Below are positions 1 to 7,970 of a stretch of DNA of 64,000 bases, piece after piece. Every line of letters starts with the position of its first letter. The first letter of the stretch is position 1. A program made the translations under genes and the position numbers. The stretch is taken from NCBI GenBank assembly GCA_958448555.1, contig CAUDEL010000002.1, positions 41,570 to 105,569 on the forward strand, in the 5' to 3' direction. The DNA comes from Limiplasma sp958448555 (GTDB taxonomy: Bacteria > Bacillota > Clostridia > Christensenellales > Aristaeellaceae). The notes under the pieces were generated by a model. It was not told the origin of the DNA, made no database searches, and saw nothing but the letters and a program-made list of their open reading frames with translations.

Positions 1-309
1 CCGGTCACCTGCGAGGATTTTGCCGCCGCCGCCCGCCAAATCATCGAGTATGTGCTGGACTACGCCAGCAGCCACGAGGGCTGGCACGTGGCTCCCGACA
101 ACCGCGAGGGCGTTCGCATCTCCTTTGACATCAACGGGGAGCTTGGCAGCGCCTGGTTTTTGCTTCGCCTGAGCGTGCACGATCCCGTCATGCCCCTCAA
201 CGCCGAAAGCGACGTACCCGGCGGGGTCAAGGCGGTGCTTGGCAAGCTCTATGAGGCGCTCAGCGGCCAGCAGGACGTGGATCTCTCGCCCCTTAAGGCT
301 GCGCTCTAA
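1..309 (+). CDS. phosphoglucomutase/phosphomannomutase, C-terminal fragment (5' end outside window)
   Basis: The reading frame is open from base 1 to the TAA at 307-309, giving about 102 residues of a longer protein cut by the window edge. A GTG at 52 could be read as a start, but coding continues upstream of it. The tail has the C-terminal phosphate-binding domain pattern of the alpha-D-phosphohexomutase family: 'DNREGVRISF', then 'WFLLRLSVHDPVMPLN' and 'ESDVPGG'. These enzymes interconvert hexose 1- and 6-phosphates through a phosphoserine in the missing N-terminal part. The sugar preference (glucose or mannose) cannot be told from this fragment. Its last 17 bases overlap the convergent glycosidase gene. 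Confidence 0.8.
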   Translation, partial: PVTCEDFAAAARQIIEYVLDYASSHEGWHVAPDNREGVRISFDINGELGSAWFLLRLSVHDPVMPLNAESDVPGGVKAVLGKLYEALSGQQDVDLSPLKAAL

Positions 310-1456
310 AGGAACCGTCGAGGCTGCGGGACATGGCAGCCAGGAGTTCGCCGCTGGAATCGCCGCCATATTCCCAGCACATCAGCCCCATCAGGTCGTT
401 TTCCATGACATAGGCGCCTTTGTGATAGATGGAGACCGGGTCGTCGTAGGTCCAAAACGTCAAGCCGTCCGTCGCATAAGGCGCCTTTGCCTGTTCGTCA
501 AAGCCTGTCTTCGCATGGGCGAGCACCTCCTTTAGCCGGTCGTAGGTGAGGGATTTGCCCGTGCTGGAGGCCGGGGTCCAGAGAGGATCCTCGGAGCCGC
601 TTTTGAGGGTGAAGCTGCGCCCGTAAAATGCCGCGCCGATCATGATTTTGTCGCGGGGGATGCCGGCATCGACATAGCTGCGCACGGCCAGGTCCGTGCT
701 GTGCGCATAGCCTTGCGAGGAGGTATAAAGCGGCGTGTGGTGGCTGGCAATGCTCTGGGCCTGAAGATCATAGGTCATCAGGTTGACCTGGTCCGCCAGC
801 GCGCCGATGGAAGGCACATCCAGATTGCGGATATGCGAGGGGTCGCCGCCCAGGGCGACGGCCAGCATGCGGGGCTTTCCGTCCTGGGCGGTCAGGCGGT
901 CCAGTTCCTCGCGCAGGTCTTTGAGCAGCAGGATGAAGTTCTTTCCGTCGCTGGGGCTGGAGGCGATGCCCGCGGCCGAGGAACCGGGGTATTCCCAGTC
1001 GATGTCCACGCCCAGAAACCCGTGCCGCTCCATGAGCACCAGCGTGCTGTCCACAAAGCGTCTGCGGCCGTCCGCGGTGGAAGCGGCCTGCGAAAACCCG
1101 TCCGCGCCCCAGCCGCCGATGGCCAGGACCGGCAGGATATGCGGATGTTTCTCCACATAGCGCTTGAACGTGTCGATGCCCTGCCAGTGGCTGCCGGTGA
1201 CTTCGCCGTTTTTGATGAGCGCGAAGGAGTAGTTGAGCTGGTCGAGATGCTTAGCGTCGCTGTCGCGCAGCTCAAGGCCCGCACGATCGTAGACGTAGGC
1301 CGCGGTACGCTTGCCGCCGGAGGCGGCCGCAAAGGCCTCGGTTGCTTGAAAGGGGGCGGGGGAGGCCTGTATGCCTGTTCCCAGCCACATCAGCGACGCC
1401 AGCGCCAGGCTTCGCAGCGCAAACCGCCGCCTCGGGCGCAGGGAGAATCGTTTCAT
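293..1456 (-). CDS. secreted glycoside hydrolase family 18 protein
   Basis: 387 residues. The N-terminus is a basic stretch followed by a hydrophobic segment (about residues 12-32), a signal peptide, so the enzyme is probably exported. The GH18 TIM-barrel signatures are present: 'LAIGGWG' at 111-117 (SxGG-like strand 3), 'GVDIDWE' at 149-155 with catalytic acid Glu155, and 'LMTYD' further on. The first Asp of the usual DxxDxDxE is Leu148, while the functional D-x-D-x-E core is kept. Family members hydrolyse chitin, peptidoglycan glycan or other GlcNAc polymers; no carbohydrate-binding or LysM module is seen, so the substrate is open. An AAAGGAG ribosome site precedes the ATG. It is divergent from the Nudix gene and its 3' end overlaps the upstream mutase gene. 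Confidence 0.85.
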   Translation of the reverse strand: MKRFSLRPRRRFALRSLALASLMWLGTGIQASPAPFQATEAFAAASGGKRTAAYVYDRAGLELRDSDAKHLDQLNYSFALIKNGEVTGSHWQGIDTFKRYVEKHPHILPVLAIGGWGADGFSQAASTADGRRRFVDSTLVLMERHGFLGVDIDWEYPGSSAAGIASSPSDGKNFILLLKDLREELDRLTAQDGKPRMLAVALGGDPSHIRNLDVPSIGALADQVNLMTYDLQAQSIASHHTPLYTSSQGYAHSTDLAVRSYVDAGIPRDKIMIGAAFYGRSFTLKSGSEDPLWTPASSTGKSLTYDRLKEVLAHAKTGFDEQAKAPYATDGLTFWTYDDPVSIYHKGAYVMENDLMGLMCWEYGGDSSGELLAAMSRSLDGSFRAQP

Positions 1457-1495
1457 CGGGAATGACTCCTTTCCGAATGGCTGTGATCCGGCGAA

Positions 1496-1525
1496 AGTAT
1501 ATCATGACCGCATGCGCGCAGGCAA
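1496..1525 (-). promoter_or_regulatory. promoter for the GH18 gene
   Basis: Read on the minus strand, a TTGCCT -35 box (1525-1520) lies 18 bp from a TATACT -10 box (1501-1496), about 40 bases upstream of the GH18 ATG. Inferred from consensus only. Confidence 0.55.
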
Positions 1526-1577
1526 TGTTACATGTTGTTATGGAAGCGGTGCATGCAAATGCAAGGAGGAGAAGAAG

Positions 1578-2048
1578 TTGGGCGATTACATCATGGACAT
1601 GCGCAGGCGCGTGGGGCATATCCCCTTGATGCAGTGCGGCGCGTCCGTCATCGTGGAAAACGACCGGGGCGAGGTCCTTCTCCAGCTGCGCACGGACAAC
1701 GGCGAGTGGGGCTATCCGGGCGGCGCGGTGGAGCTTTATGAGCGCGTGGAGGACGCGGCCCGGCGCGAGCTGTTTGAGGAGACGGGACTGCGGGCCGAGG
1801 CGCTCACGCTCCTGGGCGTCTTTTCCGGACCCGAGATGGCCCATACCTATCCCAACGGCGATCAGGTGAGCAACGTGGACGTCGTCTTTCTTTGCCGGCG
1901 TTGGCACGGCACGTTGACATGCCAGAAGGGCGAGGTGGAAAAGCTGGCGTTTTTTGCGCCCGATGCCCTGCCCGCGCCCCTGATGAAAATTCACCGCCCG
2001 GCCCTTGCCGCGTGGCGCGCCCATGGGGAAGGACGGGAAGGGAAATGA
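1578..2048 (+). CDS. Nudix hydrolase
   Basis: 156 residues from a TTG start, chosen because GGAGG (1566-1570) sits seven bases upstream and because the protein then begins at the usual Nudix N-terminus 'LGDYIMDMRRRVGH'. The longer frame upstream has no family similarity. The Nudix box runs from about residue 49 to 71 (Gx5E, then RELFEETGL), with the REx2EE metal-binding core intact. Such enzymes cleave nucleoside diphosphates linked to another moiety using Mg2+; the substrate cannot be assigned. The stop overlaps the start of the LysR gene (ATGA), indicating translational coupling, so the regulator may sense a related metabolite. Confidence 0.88.
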   Translation: MGDYIMDMRRRVGHIPLMQCGASVIVENDRGEVLLQLRTDNGEWGYPGGAVELYERVEDAARRELFEETGLRAEALTLLGVFSGPEMAHTYPNGDQVSNVDVVFLCRRWHGTLTCQKGEVEKLAFFAPDALPAPLMKIHRPALAAWRAHGEGREGK

Positions 2049-2959
2049 ACATTCACCAGCTCCGCTGCGCCGTGACCGTGGCGCGCCTGGGCTCCCAGAC
2101 GCGCGCCGCCGAGGCGCTGTACATGAGCCAGCCCAACCTCAGCAAGGCGCTCAAGGAGCTGGAGCAGGCATGCGGCTTTCGCATCTTCACGCGCACGGGC
2201 ACGGGCATGGTCCCCACGCCCCGGGGGGAGGAGCTTTTGTCGCATGCGCGCGCCGTGCTGGAGCGGCTGGACGCGATGGACTCGATCTACCAGGGAAGCG
2301 GCCGGCGCGCCGCGAGCCTGAGCGTGGCGATGTGCGGCGCGGATTATCTCTCCCGGGCGCTGGCCGCGCTGGTGGATGAAACGGACCCCGGCGAGGGGCT
2401 TGAGATGAACGTGCGCGAGGCCGGCGCGGAGGAGGTGGCGCGGGCGGTGCTGGCCCGCGAGGCCGGGATCGGCGTCATCCGCTACCCCGTTAAGCGGCAG
2501 GATCGCGTCCTTGCCGCGCTTTCGGAGCAGGGGCTTCACTACATCCTGTACTGGACGTTCAGGCCCGTGGTGGTGATGTCGCGCCGTCACGCGCTGGCCG
2601 GGCTTGAGGCGTTGGACAACGAGCGGCTGCGGCCGTATGTGGAGGCGCTGCACGACGGCGACCCGTCGCCCGCGCTGCCCGAGCCTCCGTCAGAGGAACA
2701 TCCCCGGCGGCTGGCGCGCCTGTGGGACCGGGGCGCGCGGCTGGAGCTGGTCGCCCGGTCGCACACGGCCTATATGTGGTCGCCTCCGCTGCCGGGCGGC
2801 ATGCTGGAGCGCCACGAGCTTGTCCAGCGCCTCAGCAGCGACGCCGGAGGGACGTATCAGGATGCGCTGATCTATCCCAAAGGGTATACCATGAGCCGGT
2901 GGGAGCAGGCCTTCTATGACCTGGCCCGCCGCGAGGCCCAGCGCGCCGGACAGGCCTAG
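2045..2959 (+). CDS. LysR-family transcriptional regulator
   Basis: 304 residues. The ATG at 2045 overlaps the Nudix stop codon and gives a canonical LysR N-terminus: 'MNIHQLRCAVTVARLGSQTR', then 'MSQPNLSKALKELE', the winged helix-turn-helix in residues 1-60. The rest matches a periplasmic-binding-protein-like effector domain (about 90-300). LysR proteins bind DNA as tetramers and respond to a small co-inducer; target and ligand are unknown. It is followed by a strong terminator, so it does not simply read into the MATE gene. Confidence 0.88.
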   Translation: MNIHQLRCAVTVARLGSQTRAAEALYMSQPNLSKALKELEQACGFRIFTRTGTGMVPTPRGEELLSHARAVLERLDAMDSIYQGSGRRAASLSVAMCGADYLSRALAALVDETDPGEGLEMNVREAGAEEVARAVLAREAGIGVIRYPVKRQDRVLAALSEQGLHYILYWTFRPVVVMSRRHALAGLEALDNERLRPYVEALHDGDPSPALPEPPSEEHPRRLARLWDRGARLELVARSHTAYMWSPPLPGGMLERHELVQRLSSDAGGTYQDALIYPKGYTMSRWEQAFYDLARREAQRAGQA

Positions 2960-2972
2960 GGGTGTCTGTTTT

Positions 2973-3011
2973 GTCCAGCTTGCCGCCAGATCGGCACGCT
3001 GGACTTTTTTT
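2973..3011 (+). terminator. intrinsic terminator after the LysR gene
   Basis: GTCCAGC (2973-2979) pairs with GCTGGAC (2998-3004), with a further inner stem (TGCCG/CGGCA), followed directly by seven T residues (3005-3011). Confidence 0.85.
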
Positions 3012-3028
3012 GGGGTTTGTGTCACAAT
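3000..3028 (+). promoter_or_regulatory. possible promoter for the MATE gene
   Basis: TGGACT (3000-3005) lies 17 bp from CACAAT (3023-3028). Both boxes deviate from consensus and the -35 overlaps the preceding terminator, so this is tentative. Confidence 0.3.
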
Positions 3029-3062
3029 GGGAGCGAATTTTGAGCACAGGAGGCGCGTTCCC

Positions 3063-4397
3063 TTGGCAATGGACCTGACGGAGGGCAAGCCGGACCGGGT
3101 GCTGTGGCGCTACTCGCTCCCGCTGTTTGGCAGCATCGTATTTCAGCAGCTCTATAACATCGCTGACAGCTTCGTGGCCGGCAAATTTGTGGGCGAGCAG
3201 GCGCTGGCCGCCGTGGGCAACAGCTATGAGGTGACGCTGATCTACCTCTCCTTTGCCGTGGGCCTCAACATCGGCGCGTCGGTCGTCACGGCGCGCCTGT
3301 TCGGCGCGCGCCGCATCGGGCAGATGAAAACGGCGGTCAACACGGCCTTCCTTTTGTGCCTGGCGGTCTGCGCGGCGCTGATGACCCTGGGATTTTTGTT
3401 TTCCCCGGCGCTTATCCGTGCCATCCAGACCCCGCCGGAGATCTTTGAGGACACCATGCTTTACCTCAACATTTATACCGGCGGGCTCGCGTTCCTGTTT
3501 TTCTACAACATCGCCACCGGCATCTTCGCCTCCCTGGGCGACTCCCGGACGCCCTTCCTCTTTCTGGCCGCCTCGTCGGTGGCCAACATCGCCCTGGACG
3601 TGCTGTTTGTGACGGCGCTGAACATGGGCGTCGCGGGCGTGGCGTGGGCGACGTTTTTGTGCCAGGGCGTGAGCTGTGTGCTGGCGGTGCTGGCGTTGCT
3701 TCGGACCCTGTCGCGCATGGAGGAGGACGAGCCGCCACGGCTCTTTTCGCCGCACATTCTGGTCAACCTCGTCAAGATCGCCCTGCCCAGCACCTTGCAG
3801 CAGTGCTTCATCTCCGTTGGCAACATCCTCATCCAGAGCATCATCAACGGCTTTGGCACCAGCGCCATCGCGGGTTACGCTGCGGCCGTCAAGTTCAACA
3901 ACTTCGCCGTCACCAGCTTTACCACCATGGGCAACGGCATGAGCAACTTCACCGCCCAGAACCTGGGCGCCATGCGTCCCGACCGCGTGCGCGAGGGCTA
4001 TCGCGGCTGCGTGAAGATGATGGCGGGCATCGCCACGCTCTTTGCCGCCGTATATGTGTTTTTGGGCGATCAGGTCATCCGCCTGTTCCTCAACGGCGAA
4101 AACACGCAGGCCCTGGCCGTGGGCACGCAGTTTCTGCGCATCATCGCGCCGTTTTATTATCTGGTGGCGCTCAAGCTGGCCTGCGACGGCGTGCTGCGCG
4201 GCGCGGGCCGCATGGGCGAGTTCATGACGGACACCTTTGTGGACCTGGCCATGCGCGTGGCGCTGTCCTTTGCGCTCTCCGTCCCGCTGGGGCTGACGGG
4301 CGTGTGGTGGAGCTGGCCGGTGAGCTGGGCCGTGGCCACGGCCATCGCCGTGCTGTTCTACCGCAGGGGACGCTGGGCGGGAGAAGAAAAGGCGTAG
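3063..4397 (+). CDS. MATE-family efflux transporter
   Basis: 444 residues from a TTG start nine bases after AGGAGG (3048-3053); an ATG two codons later (3069) is the alternative. The protein is hydrophobic, with about twelve membrane segments in two halves, and shows the MATE N-terminus 'PLFGSIVFQQLYNIADSFV' and the family's 'NGFGTSAIAGYAAAVK' region. MATE proteins export drugs or metabolites using Na+ or H+ gradients; the substrate is not predictable. Only about 20 bases separate its stop from the SRP RNA promoter, and no terminator is seen between. Confidence 0.88.
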   Translation: MAMDLTEGKPDRVLWRYSLPLFGSIVFQQLYNIADSFVAGKFVGEQALAAVGNSYEVTLIYLSFAVGLNIGASVVTARLFGARRIGQMKTAVNTAFLLCLAVCAALMTLGFLFSPALIRAIQTPPEIFEDTMLYLNIYTGGLAFLFFYNIATGIFASLGDSRTPFLFLAASSVANIALDVLFVTALNMGVAGVAWATFLCQGVSCVLAVLALLRTLSRMEEDEPPRLFSPHILVNLVKIALPSTLQQCFISVGNILIQSIINGFGTSAIAGYAAAVKFNNFAVTSFTTMGNGMSNFTAQNLGAMRPDRVREGYRGCVKMMAGIATLFAAVYVFLGDQVIRLFLNGENTQALAVGTQFLRIIAPFYYLVALKLACDGVLRGAGRMGEFMTDTFVDLAMRVALSFALSVPLGLTGVWWSWPVSWAVATAIAVLFYRRGRWAGEEKA

Positions 4398-4418
4398 CAA
4401 AAAAGACGAACAAAATAC

Positions 4419-4447
4419 TTGCGTTTTTACAAAACGTCATGTAAAAT
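4419..4447 (+). promoter_or_regulatory. promoter of the SRP RNA gene
   Basis: TTGCGT (4419-4424), a 17-bp spacer, then TAAAAT (4442-4447). The predicted start near 4454-4455 coincides with the first paired base of the RNA. Confidence 0.75.
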
Positions 4448-4454
4448 AGGAAAG

Positions 4455-4580
4455 CCGAGTGCATGATGACGGTTGAGTCCTGTGCGATTTCAACGCGTGA
4501 ACCCTGTCAGGTCCGGAAGGAAGCAGCAGTAAGCGCAGTTTGGGATGTGCTGCGGGGTCGCTCTGCCTGAGTGCACCCGG
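4455..4580 (+). ncRNA. ffs: signal recognition particle RNA, short (4.5S-like) form
   Basis: The universally conserved SRP domain IV is clear: 'GTCAGGTCCGGAAGGAAGCA' and 'GCAGTAAGC' (about 4506-4535). The ends pair (CCGAGTGCA at 4455-4463 with TGCACCCGG at 4572-4580, one mismatch) and are followed by TTTTTATTTT, giving a hairpin RNA of about 126 nt. This length means it has no room for the Alu domain present in the roughly 270-nt Bacillus scRNA. It binds Ffh and directs ribosomes to the membrane. glyA starts only 36 bases downstream. Confidence 0.93.
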
Positions 4581-4590
4581 TTTTTATTTT
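4581..4590 (+). terminator. T-tract ending the SRP RNA
   Basis: The closing stem of the RNA (to 4580) is followed by TTTTTATTTT. Some read-through may supply glyA, which has no separate promoter that I can see. Confidence 0.55.
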
Positions 4591-4615
4591 CTACGCCGAT
4601 GAGGGGGATGCAGAG

Positions 4616-5866
4616 ATGGACTACAGGCATGTCATGGAAACCGATCCCGAACTTTTCAAAGCGATCGCCGATGAGGTGAGCCGCCAGCGCGAGCACATCG
4701 AGCTGATCGCCTCGGAGAACTTTGTTTCGCCCGCCGTGATGGAGGCCATGGGCTCGCCCCTGACCAACAAGTACGCCGAGGGCTACCCGGACAAGCGCTA
4801 CTACGGCGGCTGCCAGTATGTGGACGTGGCCGAAAACCTCGCCCGCGACCGCGCCAAGTTGCTCTTCGGGGCCGAGCATGCCAACGTCCAGCCCCACAGC
4901 GGCGCGCAGGCCAACACCGCCGTCTATTTTGCCATGCTCAATCCCGGCGACACGGTTCTTGGCATGAACCTCTCCCACGGCGGCCACCTCACCCACGGCA
5001 GCCCCGTCAACATCAGCGGCAAATATTTCAACTTTATCGCCTACGGCGTGGACGAGGCCACCGGCTATATCGACTACGACGCCGTGCGCGCCCTGGCGAT
5101 GGAGAAAAAGCCCCGCATGATCGTCGCGGGCGCGTCGGCCTATCCCCGCGCCATCGACTTTGCCCGCCTGCGCGAGATCGCCGACGAGGCCGGCGCCATG
5201 CTGATGGTGGACATGGCGCACATCGCGGGCCTGGTGGCGGCCGGCATGCATCAAAGCCCCGTGCCCTACGCGGACTTTGTCACCACCACCACCCACAAGA
5301 CCCTGCGCGGCCCGCGCGGCGGATTGATCCTCTGCCGGGAGCAGTACGCCAAGGCCATCGACAAGGCCATCTTCCCCGGCACCCAGGGCGGCCCGCTCAT
5401 GCATGTGATCGCCGCCAAGGCCGTGTGCTTCCTGGAGGCGCTCCGGCCAGAATTCAAGGAGTACCAGCGCCAGATCATCAAAAACGCCAAGGCGCTGGAA
5501 AACGCCTTCCGCCGCAGCGGCATCCGCATGGTGTCGGACGGCACGGACAACCACCTCATCCTCATGGACCTCACCGGCACCGGGCGCACCGGCAAGGAGA
5601 TGGAGGCGCTTTTGGGCCTGTGCAACATCACCGTCAACAAAAACACCATTCCCGGCGAGACGCTCAGCCCCATGGTGACCAGCGGCGTGCGCGTGGGCAC
5701 TCCGGCGGTGACGACCCGCGGCATGGTGGAAAGCGACATGGAGCAGATCGCGGGCTTCATCCGCCGCGTGCTGGACGGCGGCGAGGACGCCTGCCCCGGC
5801 GTGAAGGCCGACGTGGTGGCCATGATGAAGCGTTTCCCCTTGTACGAGGGATTCCCGAATGAATGA
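4616..5866 (+). CDS. glyA: serine hydroxymethyltransferase
   Basis: 416 residues, the normal family length. ATG 4616 follows GAGGGGG (4601-4607). It converts serine and tetrahydrofolate to glycine and 5,10-methylene-THF in the cytosol, the main source of one-carbon units. Motifs: 'HIELIASENF', 'NKYAEGYPDKRYYGG', and the PLP-lysine motif 'TTTTHKTLRGPRGG' with the Schiff-base lysine at about 228. Its end overlaps yraN by 8 bases, so the two are probably co-translated. It lies just downstream of the SRP RNA. Confidence 0.97.
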   Translation: MDYRHVMETDPELFKAIADEVSRQREHIELIASENFVSPAVMEAMGSPLTNKYAEGYPDKRYYGGCQYVDVAENLARDRAKLLFGAEHANVQPHSGAQANTAVYFAMLNPGDTVLGMNLSHGGHLTHGSPVNISGKYFNFIAYGVDEATGYIDYDAVRALAMEKKPRMIVAGASAYPRAIDFARLREIADEAGAMLMVDMAHIAGLVAAGMHQSPVPYADFVTTTTHKTLRGPRGGLILCREQYAKAIDKAIFPGTQGGPLMHVIAAKAVCFLEALRPEFKEYQRQIIKNAKALENAFRRSGIRMVSDGTDNHLILMDLTGTGRTGKEMEALLGLCNITVNKNTIPGETLSPMVTSGVRVGTPAVTTRGMVESDMEQIAGFIRRVLDGGEDACPGVKADVVAMMKRFPLYEGFPNE

Positions 5867-6233
5867 TCTGCCCGCCTACGCCAAGGGCGTGCTGGGCGAG
5901 GCGGCCGTGTGCGGCTGCCTGCTGGAGAGGGGAATGGAACTGCTGGAGAGGCGGTTCCGTTCCCCTTTTGGCGAGATCGACCTGGTGATGCTCGACGGGG
6001 AGACGCTGGTGTTTATCGAGGTCAAGACGCGGCCCCGCGGCGGCACGGAGGAGGGGCAGGCCGCCGTTACGCCGGGCAAGCAGAGGCGGATCGTCCGCGC
6101 CGCCCGCTGCTATCTGGGCGCGCACCCGGAGCACGCGGACAGGATGGTGCGCTTTGACGTGGCCACGGTCTCCCGCGAGGGCGTGCGGCATGTTTCCAAC
6201 GCCTTTGAGGGCGGCGAGTGGCAGCGGGATTGA
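5859..6233 (+). CDS. yraN: YraN/UPF0102 family predicted nuclease
   Basis: 124 residues. ATG 5859 overlaps the end of glyA. The family's endonuclease-like core is seen: 'GEIDLVMLDGETLVFIEVKT', with the E-x-D and E-x-K residues of a PD-(D/E)xK fold, followed by the usual 'KQRRIVRAARCYL'. The precise role is not established; Holliday-junction-resolvase-like and nuclease functions have been suggested from fold. The -35 box of the next promoter overlaps its stop codon, so the glyA-yraN unit ends here. Confidence 0.9.
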   Translation: MNDLPAYAKGVLGEAAVCGCLLERGMELLERRFRSPFGEIDLVMLDGETLVFIEVKTRPRGGTEEGQAAVTPGKQRRIVRAARCYLGAHPEHADRMVRFDVATVSREGVRHVSNAFEGGEWQRD

Positions 6234-6258
6234 CACCTTTCCGGCAACATGGTATGAT
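6230..6258 (+). promoter_or_regulatory. promoter for the PfkB kinase gene
   Basis: TTGACA (6230-6235), 17 bp, TATGAT (6253-6258): a near-consensus vegetative promoter whose -35 overlaps the yraN stop. Expected start near 6265. Confidence 0.75.
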
Positions 6259-6309
6259 GCTGGTAGATGGAAGAATCCGTTAAACAAAGAACCGAGGTGC
6301 GCTGAGATC

Positions 6310-7194
6310 ATGAAGATCGTCAACTATGGTTCCATGAACATTGACAACGTCTACTCCGTCGAGCATATGGCAAGGCCGGGCGAAACCATCCTGGCCACGG
6401 GCCGCGGGGTGTTCTGCGGCGGCAAGGGCCTCAACCAGTCCATCGCCATCGCCAAGGCGGGCGGAGAAGTCTATCACGCGGGCATCCTGGGCGAGGACGG
6501 CGGGATGCTGCTGGACGCCCTCCACAGGGCGGGGGTGGACACCGCCTGCGTCCGCCGGGCCGCGGGGCCGAGCTCGCACACGGTCATTCAGGTGGACGCC
6601 AATGGACAAAACAGCATCATCGTCTTTGGCGGGGAGAACATGCGGCCCACGGAGGAGGACATCGACCGCGTGCTGGAGGGCTTTGGGCCCGGCGACGCCG
6701 TCATCATGCAAAACGAGCTGTACAACTCGCCCCTGATGATGCGAAAGGCCGCCGCCAGGGGGCTGTGCGTCATCTTCAACCCCTCGCCCGTCAACGACGC
6801 GCTGGCCGATTATCCGCTGGAGAGCGTGAGCTGGTTCCTGCTCAACGAAATCGAGGGCGAGGCCCTCACCGGCGAGAGCGAGCCGCAGGCCATCCTCGCC
6901 CGCATGAAGGAGAAATACCCGTCGGCCTCCGTGGTCCTCACCCTGGGCGCCGAGGGCGCCTATTGCATGCACGAGGGGCAGACCCTTTACCAGCCGGCCT
7001 TCCGTGTCAAAGCGGTGGACACCACCGCGGCGGGGGACACCTTCACCGGCTACTTCGTCTCCGGGCTTGCGCAGGGTATGCCCATGGAGCGCATCATGAA
7101 GCGCGCCGCGCGCGCCTCCTCCATCGCGGTAGGCCGCATGGGCGCGGCCGATTCCATTCCGCTGGCGGCCGAGGTGGACGCGGCGGAGGGCTGA
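6310..7194 (+). CDS. PfkB-family carbohydrate kinase (ribokinase-like)
   Basis: 294 residues from ATG 6310; a GAGGTG site lies upstream at a somewhat long spacing. The ribokinase-family substrate motif 'GGKGLNQSIA' is at 37-46 and the ATP/catalytic motif 'DTTAAGDTFTGYF' begins at residue 237, with catalytic base Asp243. The enzyme phosphorylates a sugar or nucleoside with ATP. The overall pattern resembles RbsK, but no ribose transport genes are nearby, so the substrate is an inference. It has its own promoter and a hairpin shared with the convergent KdpDE-like genes. Confidence 0.88.
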   Translation: MKIVNYGSMNIDNVYSVEHMARPGETILATGRGVFCGGKGLNQSIAIAKAGGEVYHAGILGEDGGMLLDALHRAGVDTACVRRAAGPSSHTVIQVDANGQNSIIVFGGENMRPTEEDIDRVLEGFGPGDAVIMQNELYNSPLMMRKAAARGLCVIFNPSPVNDALADYPLESVSWFLLNEIEGEALTGESEPQAILARMKEKYPSASVVLTLGAEGAYCMHEGQTLYQPAFRVKAVDTTAAGDTFTGYFVSGLAQGMPMERIMKRAARASSIAVGRMGAADSIPLAAEVDAAEG

Positions 7195-7213
7195 GTCCAC
7201 AGCCGAACAAAGA

Positions 7214-7247
7214 AGCCCCGGCACATCCTGTGAGATATGCCGGGGCT
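7214..7247. terminator. bidirectional hairpin between convergent genes
   Basis: A perfect 10-bp stem, AGCCCCGGCA (7214-7223) with TGCCGGGGCT (7238-7247) and a 14-base loop. The minus-strand flank is T-rich (TTCTTTGTT), making it a better terminator for the kdpE-like gene than for the kinase gene. Confidence 0.65.
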
Positions 7248-7262
7248 GTGCATACGGAGACA

Positions 7263-7970
7263 TCAGGGCTCGTCGCCCTCAGCCATGCGGTAGCCGACCC
7301 CTACCTCGGTGAAGATGTACTTGGGCTGGGCCGGGGTTTTTTCGATCTTGCGGCGGATGTTGGCCATGTTGACCCGCAGGATCTTGTTGTCGCCCTTGGA
7401 GCAGGGCCCCCAGAGCTCCTTCATGATAAAGTCGTAGGTCAGCACCCGGCCGGCGTACTTGCCCAGCAGGGCCACGATGCGGTATTCGCCCTGGGTGAGC
7501 TGCGCGTCCACGCCGTCGACATAGACGCGGTATTTGTTATAGTCGATGGTGAGCCCGCCGGAGTGAAAGCAGCCCGTGCGCGCGATCTGGGCGTTCTGGC
7601 TCATGGTCCGGGTATGCCTGAGCGCCATGCGGATGCGCGCCAGCAGCTCCGAGGCGCCAAAGGGCTTGGTGATGTAGTCGTCCGCGCCCAGGTCGATGGC
7701 CTCGACCTTGTCCGACTCGTGCGTGCGCGCCGAAAGGACGATGATGGGCGTGGAGGTCCATCTGCGCACGGAGCTTAAAAGGGTGTTGCCGTCCATGTCC
7801 GGCAGCCCCAGGTCCAGAAGGATCAGATCCGGGCAGTGCGAGGTAATCAGCGATAGCGCCTCGGCGCCTGTGGAGGCTTCCACGACCTCGTATTTGTTGG
7901 CGGTAAGGATGGCGCGAAGCAGCTTAAGGATGCTTTTTTCATCTTCAACAACCAGGAGTTTGACCGGCAT
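7263..7970 (-). CDS. KdpE-like OmpR-family response regulator
   Basis: 235 residues. The receiver domain (1-120) has the acidic pair at residues 10-11, phospho-acceptor Asp53 in 'LILLDLGLPDMDG' and Lys102 in 'DDYITKPF'. A winged-helix DNA-binding domain follows ('LTQGEYRIVALLGKYAG', 'VNMANIRRKIE'). It most resembles KdpE, which activates the high-affinity K+ ATPase genes. No kdpFABC genes are in the window, so the target is uncertain. The start ATG lies inside the end of the kinase gene (26-base overlap) with GGAG upstream, indicating coupled expression. Confidence 0.88.
   Translation of the reverse strand: MPVKLLVVEDEKSILKLLRAILTANKYEVVEASTGAEALSLITSHCPDLILLDLGLPDMDGNTLLSSVRRWTSTPIIVLSARTHESDKVEAIDLGADDYITKPFGASELLARIRMALRHTRTMSQNAQIARTGCFHSGGLTIDYNKYRVYVDGVDAQLTQGEYRIVALLGKYAGRVLTYDFIMKELWGPCSKGDNKILRVNMANIRRKIEKTPAQPKYIFTEVGVGYRMAEGDEP

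Noticed and set aside
2832..4400. Minus-strand open frame of 522 codons opposite the first MATE gene
   Set aside because: The plus strand encodes a clear MATE transporter with promoter-like and ribosome-site signals; the antisense is low-complexity.
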